From Varroa destructor (lineage: Eukaryota; Arthropoda; Arachnida; Mesostigmata; Varroidae), in NCBI RefSeq assembly GCF_002443255.2, contig NW_019211457.1, positions 3,140-67,139 of the forward strand: a stretch of 64,000 bases of DNA, read 5' to 3'. Positions 28,960 through 41,788 of this stretch are shown in pieces. Below the pieces are notes generated by a model that saw nothing but the letters and a program-made list of their open reading frames with translations, made no database searches and was not told where the DNA came from. The position numbers and the translations under genes are program-made. Position 1 is the first letter of the stretch. Each line of letters begins with the position of its first letter.

Positions 28960-29059
28960 NNNNNNNNNNNNNNNNNNNNNNNNNNNNNNNNNNNNNNNNN
29001 NNNNNNNNNNNNNNNNNNNNNNNNNNNNNNNNNNNNNNNNNNNNNNNNNNNNNNNNNNN
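28960..29059. other. assembly gap (100 N)
   Basis: Exactly 100 unknown bases, which is the customary placeholder for a scaffold join of unknown size. Both edges are TA-rich (AGGTATATA before, TGTATATATTT after), so the assembly probably broke at a TA microsatellite or similar low-complexity tract. Open frames read through it are artefacts. Confidence 0.98.
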
Positions 29060-29347
29060 TGTATATATTTGTACGATTCAGGCTGACTCAAAATAGGATT
29101 TACTTTTTGTTATATATTGAGCACATAGTCCTGTTTTACCCTTAGTTGTTTCTTCATGATGTCCATTGATAGTACGAATCGACTGTCATCGTTGGGCTTA
29201 CAACTGGTACTGAAACTTTTACGCGTGATCACAATAATGCACAGAGTAACGCGTTGATAATTTACATGCTTGAAACAGAGTTTTTACTCGTATTATTTCT
29301 TACAACAATTCAAAAGGGATATGCAATGGTCATCGACACTACAGCAC

Positions 29348-29414
29348 TGATGAGGCTAGTTTTGTATCGGACACGTTCGCATGAGCAACCTACTATTCGA
29401 GGTTTGAAATCCGG
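29348..29414 (+). repeat. tRNA-like SINE head, copy 4
   Basis: GATGAGGCTAGTTTTG (A-box-like, from 29349) is followed about 52 nt later by GGTTTGAAATCC (29401-29412), a B box with one change from consensus. It lies shortly after the assembly gap. Confidence 0.4.
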
Positions 29415-29639
29415 CCCAAATAGCCTCTAACCTAGCGTTCCTTCCTAGTCCTAAGGAAGGGACAAGCAGCATCAAATATTATAGACCGACTTCTAACTTA
29501 CCAGCAGGGGTTATTTATATTTGAATAAGAATACATGAACGCAAAGGGACGCGTATGTAAGGTGTGAAGGACTATTTCGAAAAATACAAAACAATAAATT
29601 CCTTTGTTTCTTTTGTCCCTGTTGCTAGCAAAGTGTTTC

Positions 29640-30360
29640 GGACTAGTTTTAGCTCGTTTCGGGGCCAAACTTGGGACAATGCTCTCTACTGCGGAGCTGG
29701 GTCCAGTTTCAATTCAGCCTCAGTTCGGCCGGCGCCCCCAAACGGCCGTCCATCGAATAGAACAGCTTTTTCGCGTACCCGCTGGTCACTCGCTCGCTCG
29801 AAATGCCAGACGTCGCGTTCGTAAACGCGTCCATCTTCGTTACCGCCAGCGGCCTCCGTCGGCAACAGCAAGATCTGTTCTTCTCTATGGGTCGAATGAG
29901 CTCGAGGCCTCGCTGCCCGAACTTTTGTAGGTTTCCGGCGACACTCATTACATCGCAGCGTTTAGCGAAAACGCTCCATCCCGACAAACGATCTACGTCA
30001 GCGATTTCTACCGAGTACCAACGACGGCTACAGCGGAAGAAATTAGGCCCAGCATTGAACCTCGCTGGTCGCCACAGAACAGCATCGAACACTAAACCCC
30101 AGGACACCTTTATTTTCCTCAGGCTATGTCAACTGCGTGGACTTAGCCATGGAGCAGGTCGCCATTGCTAATACCGCAGACCCGTTCGACTGCTCCACTA
30201 ACCAGCTAAAGTTAATATTGCGCCTTTATGACACTGGCGCAGCTGCTTGTGTTACTTACGTTGTGCATCTGCTGGACCAAAAGGGGGCGGCTGAACGAAG
30301 AAATGTGGGTGGCCGATGGAAAGGTGGGGGAGTATGGAGGATCGTAGCACTAGTGGTCTG
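29640..30360. other. CpG- and GC-rich island, open on both strands
   Basis: By eye this is the densest run of CG dinucleotides in the window (for example the GTCGCGTTCGTAAACGCG stretch around 29812-29829). Open frames of 108, 122 and 132 codons overlap on both strands, which is what high GC alone produces because stop codons become rare. It may hold one or more exons or a promoter. No protein family could be assigned to any frame, including an AKTLHPDK string that only superficially recalls a J domain. Confidence 0.4.
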
Positions 30361-30361
30361 A
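30123..30361 (+). CDS. candidate terminal exon in CpG-rich island
   Basis: A good splice acceptor (TTTATTTTCCTCAG, ending at 30122) precedes about 79 open codons ending at TGA 30361. The peptide reads plausibly at first (YVNCVDLAMEQVAIAN, then a Leu-rich stretch) and becomes Gly/Arg-rich near the end. The minus strand here also offers a GTAAGT donor (about 30254-30259), so even the direction is unsettled. No family is recognised. Confidence 0.15.
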
Positions 30362-32337
30362 CAGAACTATTTATAGCATTGGGTGTAGTCGCATTGCGTT
30401 TATGGAACGATGCGTTCGTGGAAGAAAGAGTGTGGTTCGGGTTCGGCGAGCTGCTATGAGATGTATGTTCGTGACACGTGGAGAACACCGTATTGTATGA
30501 GGTCTTCTGGTAAACGCTGGGAATTCCCAGAGAGGTGACAGGGGCTTATGAAGGAAGCGCCAAGTCGAATGCGATTGCAGCAATAAATAGAGGTCTTGAA
30601 ATAACGGCATAACGTGTGTTTGAGATCAGCAGCGGAACGCGAACCCCTACAGGCGAATATGAACAGAGGATATAACTCGCCAAATGACGCCTGGCGGCTT
30701 TGGGTTTCGATTTTTGTGAACAGATTCTGTGACTGCCATGTAAGATGGGTCACTTGTAGCACAACCTGGATACCGGCCGCAAATCCTAGGGAAGCTGTCC
30801 ATGAACAAGTTGCTTGCCATAGAGCTTAACGTTTTTGCCAAGTTGCCGTTGTTGTTATTATTGTTTATAATGATTAAGTCCTTTATTTAGCTGACTTTGT
30901 TTTCAAGACAAGCATTAACAAAGTAACGATTTCTAGAAAAGAGGCCAAATAAATAATGCATAAATATGACAGGAAGTTTTTTTTTTACTGTGGATATCAG
31001 TTGCTTAAAAAAGGTCTGTTTTCTTTTTTTATTACGGTTATACGCTTCGAAGAGTATTCAGCTTTTTGCACGGCTTGTACAGAATTTTCATTAGATTTTC
31101 CAGCGTTTGTGCCTCTTTGCGAAAGTACAAATGAGTCACTAATCTCTTTGCCTCTCTGGATTTTTTTCCTATTTTTCGGCTAAAAATGTAGGATGGTTCC
31201 AGGGTACATGACGAGGTGGTGCCAAGAGCGTGGGTTGCTGTACAAATTATACGTGTAGGTGGCCGCATACACCCCTTATTATGAGAATGGCCAACGAAGC
31301 TATAAAACAGGGCTGATATGCAGACGAGCTAGTTGCTTCTCCAAGTAAGAAAAGCTTCCCTTCTATTTTAACTAATAAGCGGAGAAAATTTGTGGGCCGG
31401 AGAGAATTAGGTCCCCCAGAACTGGCCAGGGTATACCCGTTTCATACCTGTTCCCGTTCAGCGTGAAAAAGGTCAAGCGGTTACTCAAAAGGCACATCTG
31501 TCTAATGAAACACAGCCTACCTACACTAGCCTAGGCAGGCACCAGCGTGTGCAGCCTTAGTCAGACTTTCGAAACTTGTGTCTTGGAAAATCGAATTGTG
31601 CAGTACGGGTAAAAGTGTGCATATTCTGAAATGCCCGCTGGTCAGACATGAAGACACAATTTGAACGTGCCGTTGAAAGATTCACATTGATAACGTCGTG
31701 AACGAAACAGATACAACGGCTTTTAAATGTAGCCGACATTTTCATACGAAGTCAACGTGAAAGTGGTCGGCATCGTTTACGTATACGAACCATTAATTTT
31801 GTATGCGATTGCAATAAAGTAATGAACAAGAACGGGATTGTCAGTTCTTTTCCGTTTAGTATTTTCTGACTTGGTATTAATTATCAGTGATTATTTTTGT
31901 CCCCATTGATTTTCTTATAATACATTAAATTTAGACATGAGGCCGCTTTGCATGTCGAGGTGTTAACAGGGTTGATAGATAAACACACATTCTAACGCCT
32001 TACATATCGTCTTTTTTGTGTGTCCAATCTCAATTGCACGCGTAATTTCTTGGACCTCGTTGTGCTCATTTGTCTGCTGAGATTAAGGGTCCATATCACG
32101 ATAGCAAACCTAGATGACAGAAATGACGGGGAATAAACAGTCTACCTACAACGAAAAATGTAGAATTCCACCGATCGACTAATGGACTACATCTATTAAC
32201 CATCTTCTATCGATAATCATACCTGTTATACAATTTTATTAAATTGCCTTAAACTAAGGTAGGCTCCAGGCCGATAGTACTGCATTGACTGAAGCTTTGA
32301 TTAATTATTAAGTATCCGCTCGAAAGACAGATTATTG

Positions 32338-32411
32338 TATTTCTATTTCAAAAGCTCTTGTTTTTTTTTCTCTTTTTTTTTTTTTTTTTATAGAAATAGA
32401 GAACATGCAGA
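32338..32411. repeat. long polypyrimidine tract ending in an acceptor-like TATAG
   Basis: T9, C, TC and T17 (32361-32389) run into ATAG at 32390-32393. An 18-nt segment then ends at a donor-like GTAAGT (32412-32417). The tract is flanked by 8-bp inverted arms, TCTATTTC (32342-32349) and GAAATAGA (32393-32400). It is most simply a poly-T microsatellite. The splice-site reading is discussed under findings. Confidence 0.6.
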
Positions 32412-35400
32412 GTAAGTGAAATGTTTGTATCTTCTAATGAGTCCTTATAGGTCGAATTTGGTTTAAGGGCACAACTATGCTGCTAAGCCGATTTTGATCG
32501 GAAACTTAATTAGGATTTAATAAAATGAAATTTATATTCACGAAACCTGTTTTATGCACTAGAGTCTTGCTCAATAAGAACGCATACCTTATTGGGATTA
32601 ATACTTATCGATACAAAACAAGATACTAATTGTGATAAAACTAAACATCAGCATAGTTCGCTATGAACCACTCAGGGGCTTCTAACTGTCTTCAGTTGAA
32701 CACTCGCGGTCGGCCTACAACCGCATGTTTTGAGTCTCTCTACGTAAAAGCTTAGGCATCTAGGCCATATGAGTATCTGAGTTACGTTTGCTCCTTTCTT
32801 CGCTTCCTATGTTCGCGAAATGCCTCGATCGACGGACAACAATGAGGCGCTGGCAACGACGGGTTTGGTCAGCTGCTGACACTGCGTTTTCCGTGCAGCA
32901 GCGAACCTTTGTCTTCGAGCCCGGAGCGGTTATTCACTGCTAGCAACTCAACTTGACTAAGTTTCAGATCTAACAATTGTGTTTGAGCGACAAGCGTCGT
33001 TATGTTATCAAATTAAAGAAAGACCTCCACACCCCTCCGTCCGTCCCCAAGAACTTTTTGGCCGCCGCTGTGTGGCCTGTCGTGTGCTTGCTCGTCAGGT
33101 TTTCCCAACTCACTGCACTATGACAGACAGCTAACGCCAGTGGCCAACGATTGACCGTCGGCAGTTAAGCGGCTGCAACCACAGCCGATCAAGGTACTTT
33201 TACCGAGAAGGGAACGTAGCGGTTCATGGTGCCGTGTGTTGACGCGGGGTAAACTTTTAATAGCTCCCGACTGGAGGGACAATGAAACCTAACTTTCTAG
33301 AGACGAGTCGCCACACCCAAGCGCGAGGAGGGGCCAGCGCGTTCCTTTCTCGGATTCGCCACCCCGCCTTCAAATGGAGACATTTAAGTGAGCGCGAATC
33401 TAATGCAGACTCGAAAATGTGCCCGGATATCTCGGAACAGAAAGAGAGATAAAGGAGAAGATGGAAGAGACGCCGTTATCATAGTAGAGGAACCAGAAAC
33501 AATCAGTACCCGATGCGTCTTTATAATTAGCAGAGCGGGCAGAGGATTGTGCCGGATTGGAGAGAAGAGACCCAGTGATAATACATAGGTAACGTGTTTC
33601 TCCTAATAAATGTAAGAAACCTGGTGGTTGGAGTTAAAGATTGCCCATAGAAGCACTTCGTTTGATGCTGGAAGGGAGCAGCCCTCTAAACCAATACTTA
33701 ACGAAAGCAATAAAACCAGACGTAGAACAAAATGCATTTTTTCATAGAATTGCAGTCCACAGAAAAACTTTTGAAACTTCTTATTTATATGCGTAAAGGA
33801 GAGGTTGTAAATCGAGAGATATGAAAATAATGCGTAGACAACGCAGAATCTCCGATTTGCAACTAGTTTTTGATGTTTATCCTTATCGTTCGAGTAAATG
33901 GCGTCCACTTCAAGAACGAATTTACGGAATCATCTATACGTGTTTAATTAAACTCCCTCTTACCTCAGAACTATTTCAGAAATAGCTTTATATTCGTTCA
34001 AACAAATCGTTGTTATGTACAGCGAGCAGACTCCCAAATAGATTACAAGAAGTGTCAAAAAACAACAATAACAAATCATACAATTCCAGGTTTTTTCTCT
34101 GCCGAAAAATTCGGTTTACAAAAAAACGCCAAGCCATATACATCCATTGGCTGAAAAACTCACTACAGGCTATGGAAAAGGTTGTTTTCCCGTAGCCGCT
34201 ATATACGCTGCCGACACGACGCTAAGTAGGAAACAGTAGAAGCGAGACTTTTCGCCACGTACGAGCCTTCGGGAGACAGAACGTTCAGTTGTTACAACGA
34301 GCATCAAATCATTCGAGTCAGAGCGAATTAATCAATGTAAACCTAAATTTAGCCCACCTACTTCCTGGGACAAATAACCGGGCTCCTACTGAACATTGCC
34401 TTTTCCAATGCCGGCGATTTTTTACTTACCCATTTAGACGTCCATTACATTTTTACGACCATTTATCACCAATACGTTCGGAAATGAACTTTCTTTCAAG
34501 ATTTATCCTTATCGATGTTATATAGCCGGATAACATTAAAGATCGTTCTAATTAAAAAATATGTTATTTTGTTACATTTATTCTGATTGACAGAACTTGT
34601 AAATAGGTCGTAGTTTCAGTATGCAAAATTTATAAACTTGTCTTCCTTTCAAGCGTGTACAAACTCGTGTAACTGCATGAATGCTAGAGTGTAGAGTAGA
34701 CCTCTTGAGGTGACTGCGAGTTCAGAGATTGAACTAATCGATCGGGGATCAGTACGATTTACCCATCACTAATCGAATCTAAGGCTGAATGAAGCGATAG
34801 GCCAGTGAAGAAAGCATTTTGACCCACACATCACCATTTGGCCTGCTCTATTACTGAGAGATTCATCAAATTATGGGCGTTTATTCATAACAGCAACAAA
34901 AAATGCAGATAAAAAAGAAGCGTAAGTAAATTCTATTTAAATGAGCTTTCTAGTTCTAGTTATTTTTTAGTTTGATATTTTAATCGAACCTTTTTTTTGG
35001 GAACCGAAACATTATGTTTTGATAATGTTCATCCTCTGACCTTAATGAAGATCACCGAAAACGTCACTTACGGAAAATGCGTCACTATAGCTGATAATAG
35101 GAATCGATCAGGAGAGTCGTCACCTGGAATAAAGTAACGCTTTCTCTACCTTTACCGAATGTTGTGTAGTCTGAGGTCAGAAAACCAAAGCAATTCAGAA
35201 ACGAACGCCTGGTAGAAGTCCTTAGCCTAGCTACTCTATAACGTTTGCTCAATAGTAATATGCGAACTACAGAAGCGCAATGACAAACGATACGCATATT
35301 TGTAAGAGTTTCCCTTGCCGAACATATCAGTTGGTAGTGAAACATGGTCTGCTACGTTTGAAAGTATGGGAAAGTAAATCACTATTCAACAAAAACATAC

Positions 35401-36480
35401 ATTTTTCTTCGCTTGTGTAAATATGTAATCAGCCATCGAATTAAATAGTCATCTAAGTTTCATAAGAACTAACTTCACCGAAGGACAGTACGTTCTCTTC
35501 TCAGTATGGTGCATTTCCTTTGAAGAAATGTTGCAAGAACAAACCTGGAACAACTGGAAGAACAAATCCGTTTGTTTTCGAAAAATTCGATGAGTTTCTC
35601 ATCTTCAATAAACAAACTCTCGTTTCCGAATTGAGACTTCAGGAAGTTAAGCGAATAACCTGAACTTAAGCAATAGTATTTCGAATGTCACTATGCGATA
35701 AACGTTGGGCTTCTTGGGTAGACGCGTAAAACGAGCTCAATTTAAGCATCCCATGCAGGCTTTATGACTGGACACGACTGGACCACGATAGTCAAATGCA
35801 GTCAGCTTCGTTCATACTTTCTAAATATGAAATTTTCTTTATTTCAACCCTTTTGAAGCTCCTTCAACGGGTGTCCCATTAACGGGCGTTACCTTACAAT
35901 TTTTTTTGTTGCTACATAGAGCTGAAGGATTTCTGGGTTATGACAACATCGTGTGCAACGTCGATACTCGGATGGAGGACAATTAAAGACACTGCTGCAG
36001 CAAAATTTGGTGAAACAACGCAATTGTAAAATTACAAAGAGAAACAAAGTGTTTTTATTTACCGTGTGGCAAACACATTGTACGTAATGACTGCTACATA
36101 TACATGGGGCAACCTATAAATCAACATTAGTTTTTTTTTATTTTAATACAATGCCGAAATTGCAGAGCAACAAATAGCAGCTTTTACGCGATAATCGAAT
36201 GCATGTAACAGCTATAGAAGCCTTGCAGACATGACTTAATTAAAAATCTCTTTTCTCTAGTTCCCTGTATATTATGGATATCATACGAGCTGCCACATTG
36301 CTGATTCTCAATTCCGAATACCAAGATCCCGCCTTCTCGGTCACGCTTTTTTTTCATAAGCCTTAGAAATGCCTCCGACAACCCACTACGAATGGTCTCA
36401 GTAGTATATAAATGACGTTTGAAAAGTAACCAACGGTGTTGGTCTATTCCTTTTCGGAGCTTCTCCCACAGTCAAATAAA

Positions 36481-36499
36481 TTCATTCATTCATTCATTC
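36481..36499. repeat. (TTCA)n microsatellite
   Basis: Almost five tandem TTCA units. About 150 nt further on, a purine-rich GAA/AGA tract (36654-36676) forms a second simple repeat. Confidence 0.85.
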
Positions 36500-39400
36500 G
36501 CATCCTCATTGAGAGGAGCGACGGATTACTATTGAGAAGTAAGGCCCGCGATACCAATGAATTTCTGCTAACGACTGTCGTCGTCATGCCCAAACAGATT
36601 CAAGTTTAACGTAAGCCATTTCACAAATTGACAAAACGACAATACGTGATAATGAAGAGAAGAAGAAAAAGAAGAGTCAATGACAACCGATATGCTGACG
36701 ACAGCAGCGGCTGGAAGGAGTAGTCGAACGAAGATTTCGCCCGAGACTATGTTGATTCACCGACACCCTATTGTCTGATGTCTTGTTACCCTCCTGCCCC
36801 TTCGGACTCTTAGAACAATTCCTAAACTTTCCTATCTACTGTTGGTTTCTGTTTCACGCCACAATTATGCCAAAAAACTACACTGTCCCCGACGTCAGCA
36901 CCCCACTGATATTGTACCTCCGTGTGAGAGGTTCGTTGTTGCCCTATGGAAACTTCCTACTCTTTCTGCTAATCCACGTGTCGCTTGTCAGCATAGTCGA
37001 GCGAACATATTAGATGCGTTATAAGGATGACAGAGGCGGATAGCGTAGAGTGGAATGATCCACTTTTCAGGTGAGCACTGATAAAGAAACGAGGACTATA
37101 ACACTGAAGTGGGGTTTCTTCAGTGGGTTATTGCCGCAGTGCGTGTGGACTCCTTTGGGGGCACACATTTTTGCAGCTACGTACATAGAAGGCAAATGTT
37201 CCATTATAATTTACTCAGACGCAAATACACGCTGCATTTTCAAAGATAACGAACATTAGAGGAATGAAATCGGAGAGGCGGATCTAGGTTAGCTATTACG
37301 GACATGATAACGTAAACCTGAACAGGCCCTTAAAAGCAGACAAACGGAACTGAGAATTATGCTGAAAGAAGATTCAGCTGTTTTTTTATTGGTCAAATCT
37401 ATTTGTTTGCTCCTGTTTTGGCACATTGAAACCTTTCGTTTGAACGATTATGTAATCTTATTACGATATTTGTTTAGCATGGACATTATTGTGTTTCTCA
37501 AAAATACTTACATACAATTATCAATCTCCTCGTCTAAGGTAAGCTAGGAGATGTTTGCACTGGATAAGATTCAATTCATAGAAACGCGATGCCATCGCCG
37601 AGACGTTTGCATGTATTTGTAACAAGTCTTCTTTGTAAGAAGCTACTGTGCCATTCCTAAAATATACAGCTATGGGCAACGAGATGATGGAGCCGTTCAG
37701 AGCAAGATTTGTCGCATTGGCGCTGTCTATGAAGTCGGCCTGAAACAATTGCCCTTCTATTCCACAACAAAGGACGACGGGATTAAAGCCAGCTCAGCTC
37801 AGCTTGGCCTAATCTGACATTCTGTCCTGACGGTTCTGTATTTGGACAATGAGTGAATGGGTCGAGCTAATGAGAGTGGTCTTTACCGATTTGAAATATC
37901 TGTGCAGCGCTAACTACTTGACCGCTATACACATTAATTTATATTACTAATGGGCAGGGAGAAAAGCGCATCCATACCTTTAAATTCTGCGGCGCAATCA
38001 AATAAGTCCTACTTTAATGGCTGCGTCATTCCGCGACAAGTGTTGCTACAGTGTCTGCTGTGCACCTGTTGTGCTATATAACGTATATTATTATATCAAT
38101 GCAATTACTGTCCACGTCGTTGTGCACTCTTCACCTTTCGTAGCGACGGATCAGGGTGCGATTCAAAGGACAAAAGAAACCGGGCAGAGATTGAGACAGG
38201 AGAACAGGCAAACGAAGACCTGGCTTCTGGTGATACAGAAACAGATGAGAGCAAATCTTTTGCTTGAGTCCGATCCACAATTAGGTTATGAACCTCTTGA
38301 AGCTGTGTTTCGCTAAAGCACCAAACGTCTTCGCCGCTTGTTTCGATCACAGACAAGGCTGTTACACGTATCACTCCGGTTCTGGGTAGAGTTACGGCCC
38401 ATGAATACTCAGCACACGACGAAGGTTCCAGTCGCTACCCGATATCGTATCTCCCACCGCAGAGCACTATTTTTCTCATTGCAGAAAACTGTGGTCGACT
38501 ATTTACCATGGTAGACCCTCGTCGTCCGATGTCCTGCCAACAATCAGTTTCCTGTTTATTAACGTATCTACATCTCTACGAATGTACCTGTTTGAGGTGG
38601 GTCGGCATATGTATGTATATAGGTGCACCTCTAATGCAAATAAAGTTCATTCTGAAGAGTGTCATATTGTACCGACATTGCTGCAGACGAAAGTGGTAAC
38701 TCAGTGAAACCGGCAGTGAGGCCAGCAGCAGCCTACGCCCTGTAGGTGCTTGCTGAGAGCTTTACGAAGGTCACTACGTTACATAAGAGAAAATGATAAT
38801 GAACTACTTGAAGACAAAGCGCTACTGTTATAGATATTTGCGTGTGAATCAGCCGATAAAGCGGCTTCTTACGCTTCGACTGATATGGATGACGTATATG
38901 TGTCTGTTACATCAAAACAATGATCCTTTCATATTTGCCACTGTTATTCAGAGATTCACTCGAGAACGAAGTATTCGATGAGGGCTAAAGTAAGCATGGG
39001 TGACGATCGTACTAGCGACACCGTGTATAGTGTACATATATATATGCACACACAATCGACTAAAAAGTAAATGAGCAGTTTGAGACGACAGCTCGACTTT
39101 ACTTACTTACAAACACTAACCGCGGACAACGAACAGTAGATAGATAGTAATAGCAAAGAAAATTTCGAACGAATCTAGCTTATAAGACCGACGAATAGCA
39201 AGACAATGCTGAATGATGGAAAGTAAGTTGGTAGGGGGTTGTGGGTAAATAACAGAGGACCTTTTACGGAGATATTGATACAAACAAAAATAGCTGAAGA
39301 CTTCGACCCGTTTAAGTAAGTTAATCAAGCGCAAAGAGATTTTTTCAGATCGAAATCTTTGGCAAATTTCTGAAGCGAACTGTGAAGTACATTCGCAGGG

Positions 39401-39613
39401 TGTCAAGACGGACTGCCCAGGCGTAACATATAATATTCAACAAAATGTAAAGTAGAAAAGGGTCTATAGAAGGACCGCTGCATATCTAGAGCATATTATA
39501 ACTAAGCATGCCCTAAAAGCCACATCAAATGGGGAGATGTAACCTGCTTCCAGCTAGCTGAGCCCTGATATAAGCCTTGACTGTAATAGAAATCCTGATC
39601 CAAAAGCTGATCG

Positions 39614-40165
39614 ATGCTATCCATAAACTATCATTGTTGTGCATATCCGGATTGCTTATACCTTACCCAAATACATTTTTTTGAATGTATATGCATATAT
39701 AATATATATTTGAATTATGTACCCATATGGCTAAGGACCTTATTTCAGGACTGCGTAGAAATAATTTTGACCTGGTCGCAGGCTTGTCAGTTTACAATTG
39801 GCCGTTTAACGCTTGTTCCGACGTACCTAGATTATTGTTATCGTAGTATTATATATGTAGTGTACAGTCAAATAATGTCAGTTTCAACATGTTACTACCA
39901 AGGTTTTGTAAAGCAGCCATTCATGTTGATCCCTAAAAATATATTTCTATTAAACATCATTATATGCTTACATATAATGCAGTGCACATTTTCACGTTAT
40001 TTACGTGGATCGTTTCCAATCGCTAATTGTTTTGATTTTGCTGCCTTTGGCTTGTGCTCACATGAAACAACTTCTATGCATCGTCCTGTCCTCAAAACAT
40101 ATTTCCTCATTGGGCCTAATGCTGTTTCCCTGCTTTACGATCAACGACGCCATATAGCATATTGA
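39614..40165 (+). CDS. 183-codon open frame, unidentified
   Basis: This is the longest open frame in the window. The product would be rich in Tyr, Ile, Leu and Cys, with several hydrophobic stretches. I see no signal peptide, no regular seven- or four-helix membrane layout and no family motif. With stops at about 6% of codons in DNA this AT-rich, my rough estimate for a frame this long by chance in 64 kb is around 1 in 20, so it is suggestive and not proof. Codon use shows no clear bias. The frame stops 14 nt before a perfect hairpin (40180-40211). It could be a fragment of a decayed receptor-like gene, but nothing specific supports that. Confidence 0.15.
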   Translation: MLSINYHCCAYPDCLYLTQIHFFECICIYNIYLNYVPIWLRTLFQDCVEIILTWSQACQFTIGRLTLVPTYLDYCYRSIIYVVYSQIMSVSTCYYQGFVKQPFMLIPKNIFLLNIIICLHIMQCTFSRYLRGSFPIANCFDFAAFGLCSHETTSMHRPVLKTYFLIGPNAVSLLYDQRRHIAY

Positions 40166-40179
40166 ACAAATCTTAATGT

Positions 40180-40211
40180 ATTGCACTTATATATACATAT
40201 ATAAGTGCAAT
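40180..40211. repeat. perfect 15-bp hairpin, 2-nt centre
   Basis: ATTGCACTTATATAT (40180-40194) and ATATATAAGTGCAAT (40197-40211) are exact reverse complements separated by AC. It would extrude as a cruciform or fold tightly as RNA. It could be a remnant of a palindromic MITE or a 3'-end structure of the preceding open frame. Confidence 0.75.
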
Positions 40212-40659
40212 ATTTAATGTAGCTTACCCTAAAGTCATTTTTCGGAACACCTAAGAAGTGGAAGGTGTATACGTCAGATGATCTGTTTTCAAATGCACAA
40301 ATAACAAAAGGGTCTATTTTAAAACTCTGTCCCCTACGATATAGCTGTGAGAGTCGACAACAGATGTCGATGGGGGCCTGATAAATTACTATATCTAACA
40401 AGATAAATTGATCTACTAGAATTTATGAAGTCCATTGACAGAAAAATGTTGACTTCGGTTATATAATTCCTGGATATACGAGTCTGTTAAATGATAAATT
40501 TACAGTGCGTCTATTACTAGTGTTTATTACATACTTTTATTGGAAACTTTTTACACGTTTCATAGTCAAAAAGGCCTTTCTATTTACTACGTATTACTTA
40601 TTCCTTAAGTTAACAATGTATTTTTCACAATGAGACGGAATCCGAATAAGTTAAGCAGG

Positions 40660-40990
40660 CCTCCGGTCGTTAAGAGCTTCCTACTTCGAACTTGCCGCGG
40701 CCAACCACAGCTCAAGCCGGCGTAGTGCCGTTATCCCTTTGACATCGACCTCGCCATGTGCGAACTGCCATACACTGGGGAACGTATGGTCGACCTAAGT
40801 TCGCACCGACCTCGATAAGCACGACAGAAGGGTCGTAGGCTGCTGCACGCGTCATACCGCGATTTTATCGCTTCCGTTGATTCTCGCAGTATCCGGTACC
40901 AACAGAAACTAAGCGATCAGCTCTGTCGCGATTCGGCTCGTCAGCAATCGGCTGATACAGCGTTTGCCATTGCTACTGGGAACAATGGTA
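40660..40990. other. GC-rich patch without recognised gene
   Basis: CG dinucleotides are frequent and the base content contrasts with the AT-rich flanks. All frames contain stops within about 40 codons. It may be the remnant of an inserted element or an old exon; I see no decisive motif. Confidence 0.4.
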
Positions 40991-41075
40991 TTCTAGTAGC
41001 GTTTTCTAAATGATTGTTATCGATAGGAATCACATTGGCCGCCAGCCATTCGAGTCTACTAGTTTTATGACGTCG

Positions 41076-41087
41076 TTTTTTTTTTTT
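41076..41087. repeat. T12 homopolymer
   Basis: Twelve T following the GC-rich island at 40660-40990. Nothing nearby identifies it as a retroelement tail. Confidence 0.8.
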
Positions 41088-41255
41088 CGTCTGAGGTATT
41101 ATGGCATATCAAACTGGAAACTAATGGCCTGCACTCACAAGTATATGCATCTATTTAATACGCTAATAGCACAATTTTATTGATGGGGCACTTTGTATGG
41201 CTGATAGCGTTTACGGAGTGGATAAAGTAAGAAAAACTAATAGATAAGTAATTAG

Positions 41256-41609
41256 CTAATTAACAAACTGTTCCAATTTCAAAATCCATAAAATAAATCT
41301 GGCGAAAATTTTCCTTAAGTCTGTGTTCTGCCTTTCTGTCTGAGTCAAACGGATCCGTTCGTTTCTTAATGCTGATAGAGAGACATTAATTTTGTCGGCC
41401 ATAACAGTTTCGTCAAACAATCGGCCATCATTTCCGTCTACTGGACTGTGGGGAATTAGATACTGTGACAGCGTAGGAATTAGTCCTACCACATCGTTAA
41501 TGACAGGGACATCCATTACTCGCAGTTTTCTTTGTATGTACTCCATTGAATATAAGTGAATGACGGCACATCCTTTCAGGTAACCCACGAGCGGTTTGAC
41601 TCTTCCCAA
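41256..41609 (-). CDS. 117-codon open frame, unidentified
   Basis: The predicted peptide has a more protein-like composition than most frames here: mixed charge, an Arg/Asn/Thr-rich middle and a hydrophobic C-terminal segment near FARFILWILKLEQ. No domain is recognised. The length is within what chance gives in this window. A worn SINE-like head (41718-41788, minus) lies about 110 nt upstream of its start. Confidence 0.12.
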   Translation of the reverse strand: MGRVKPLVGYLKGCAVIHLYSMEYIQRKLRVMDVPVINDVVGLIPTLSQYLIPHSPVDGNDGRLFDETVMADKINVSLSALRNERIRLTQTERQNTDLRKIFARFILWILKLEQFVN

Positions 41610-41717
41610 AACTTCGAACGAAGTTTAATACCTCAAATTTAGAGTTTCATTTAAGCTGTTAGGCACAGCTTAAAACTGCTGGCTTTTTTAAGTACGGAAA
41701 CGCAAAGTTTGTCGATG

Positions 41718-41788
41718 TGCAAATTCCAATCCAGATTAGCACATGTTCGGTAGTCAGGCAGGCCAACACGTTACGTACTAGGCCATCG
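41718..41788 (-). repeat. tRNA-like SINE head, copy 5
   Basis: The minus strand reads GATGGCCTAGTACGTAACGTG at 41787-41767, very close to a tRNA A box (TGGCCTAGTGGTTAACG type). GTTGGCCTGCC follows, and a worn B box, GGATTGGAATTT, lies about 55 nt on. It is the best-preserved A box of the set. Confidence 0.6.

Larger units (their letters stand above)
30362..39613. other. no gene recognised; one GC-rich patch
   Basis: Overlapping frames at 30371-30841 continue the island upstream and look non-coding. 32770-33400 is a second GC- and CpG-rich patch with stops in most frames; its longest frame (33388-33588) is Arg/Glu-rich with no motif. 38017-38374 is open on both strands (99 and 89 codons) with no family match. 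The rest is AT-rich. Confidence 0.6.

Noticed and set aside
28903..29145. Open frames spanning the gap
   Set aside because: Their middles are N bases, so the frame is not known.
29803..30171. AKTLHPDK string resembling the J-domain HPD motif
   Set aside because: The helices expected before and after HPD are missing and the same DNA is open on other frames too.
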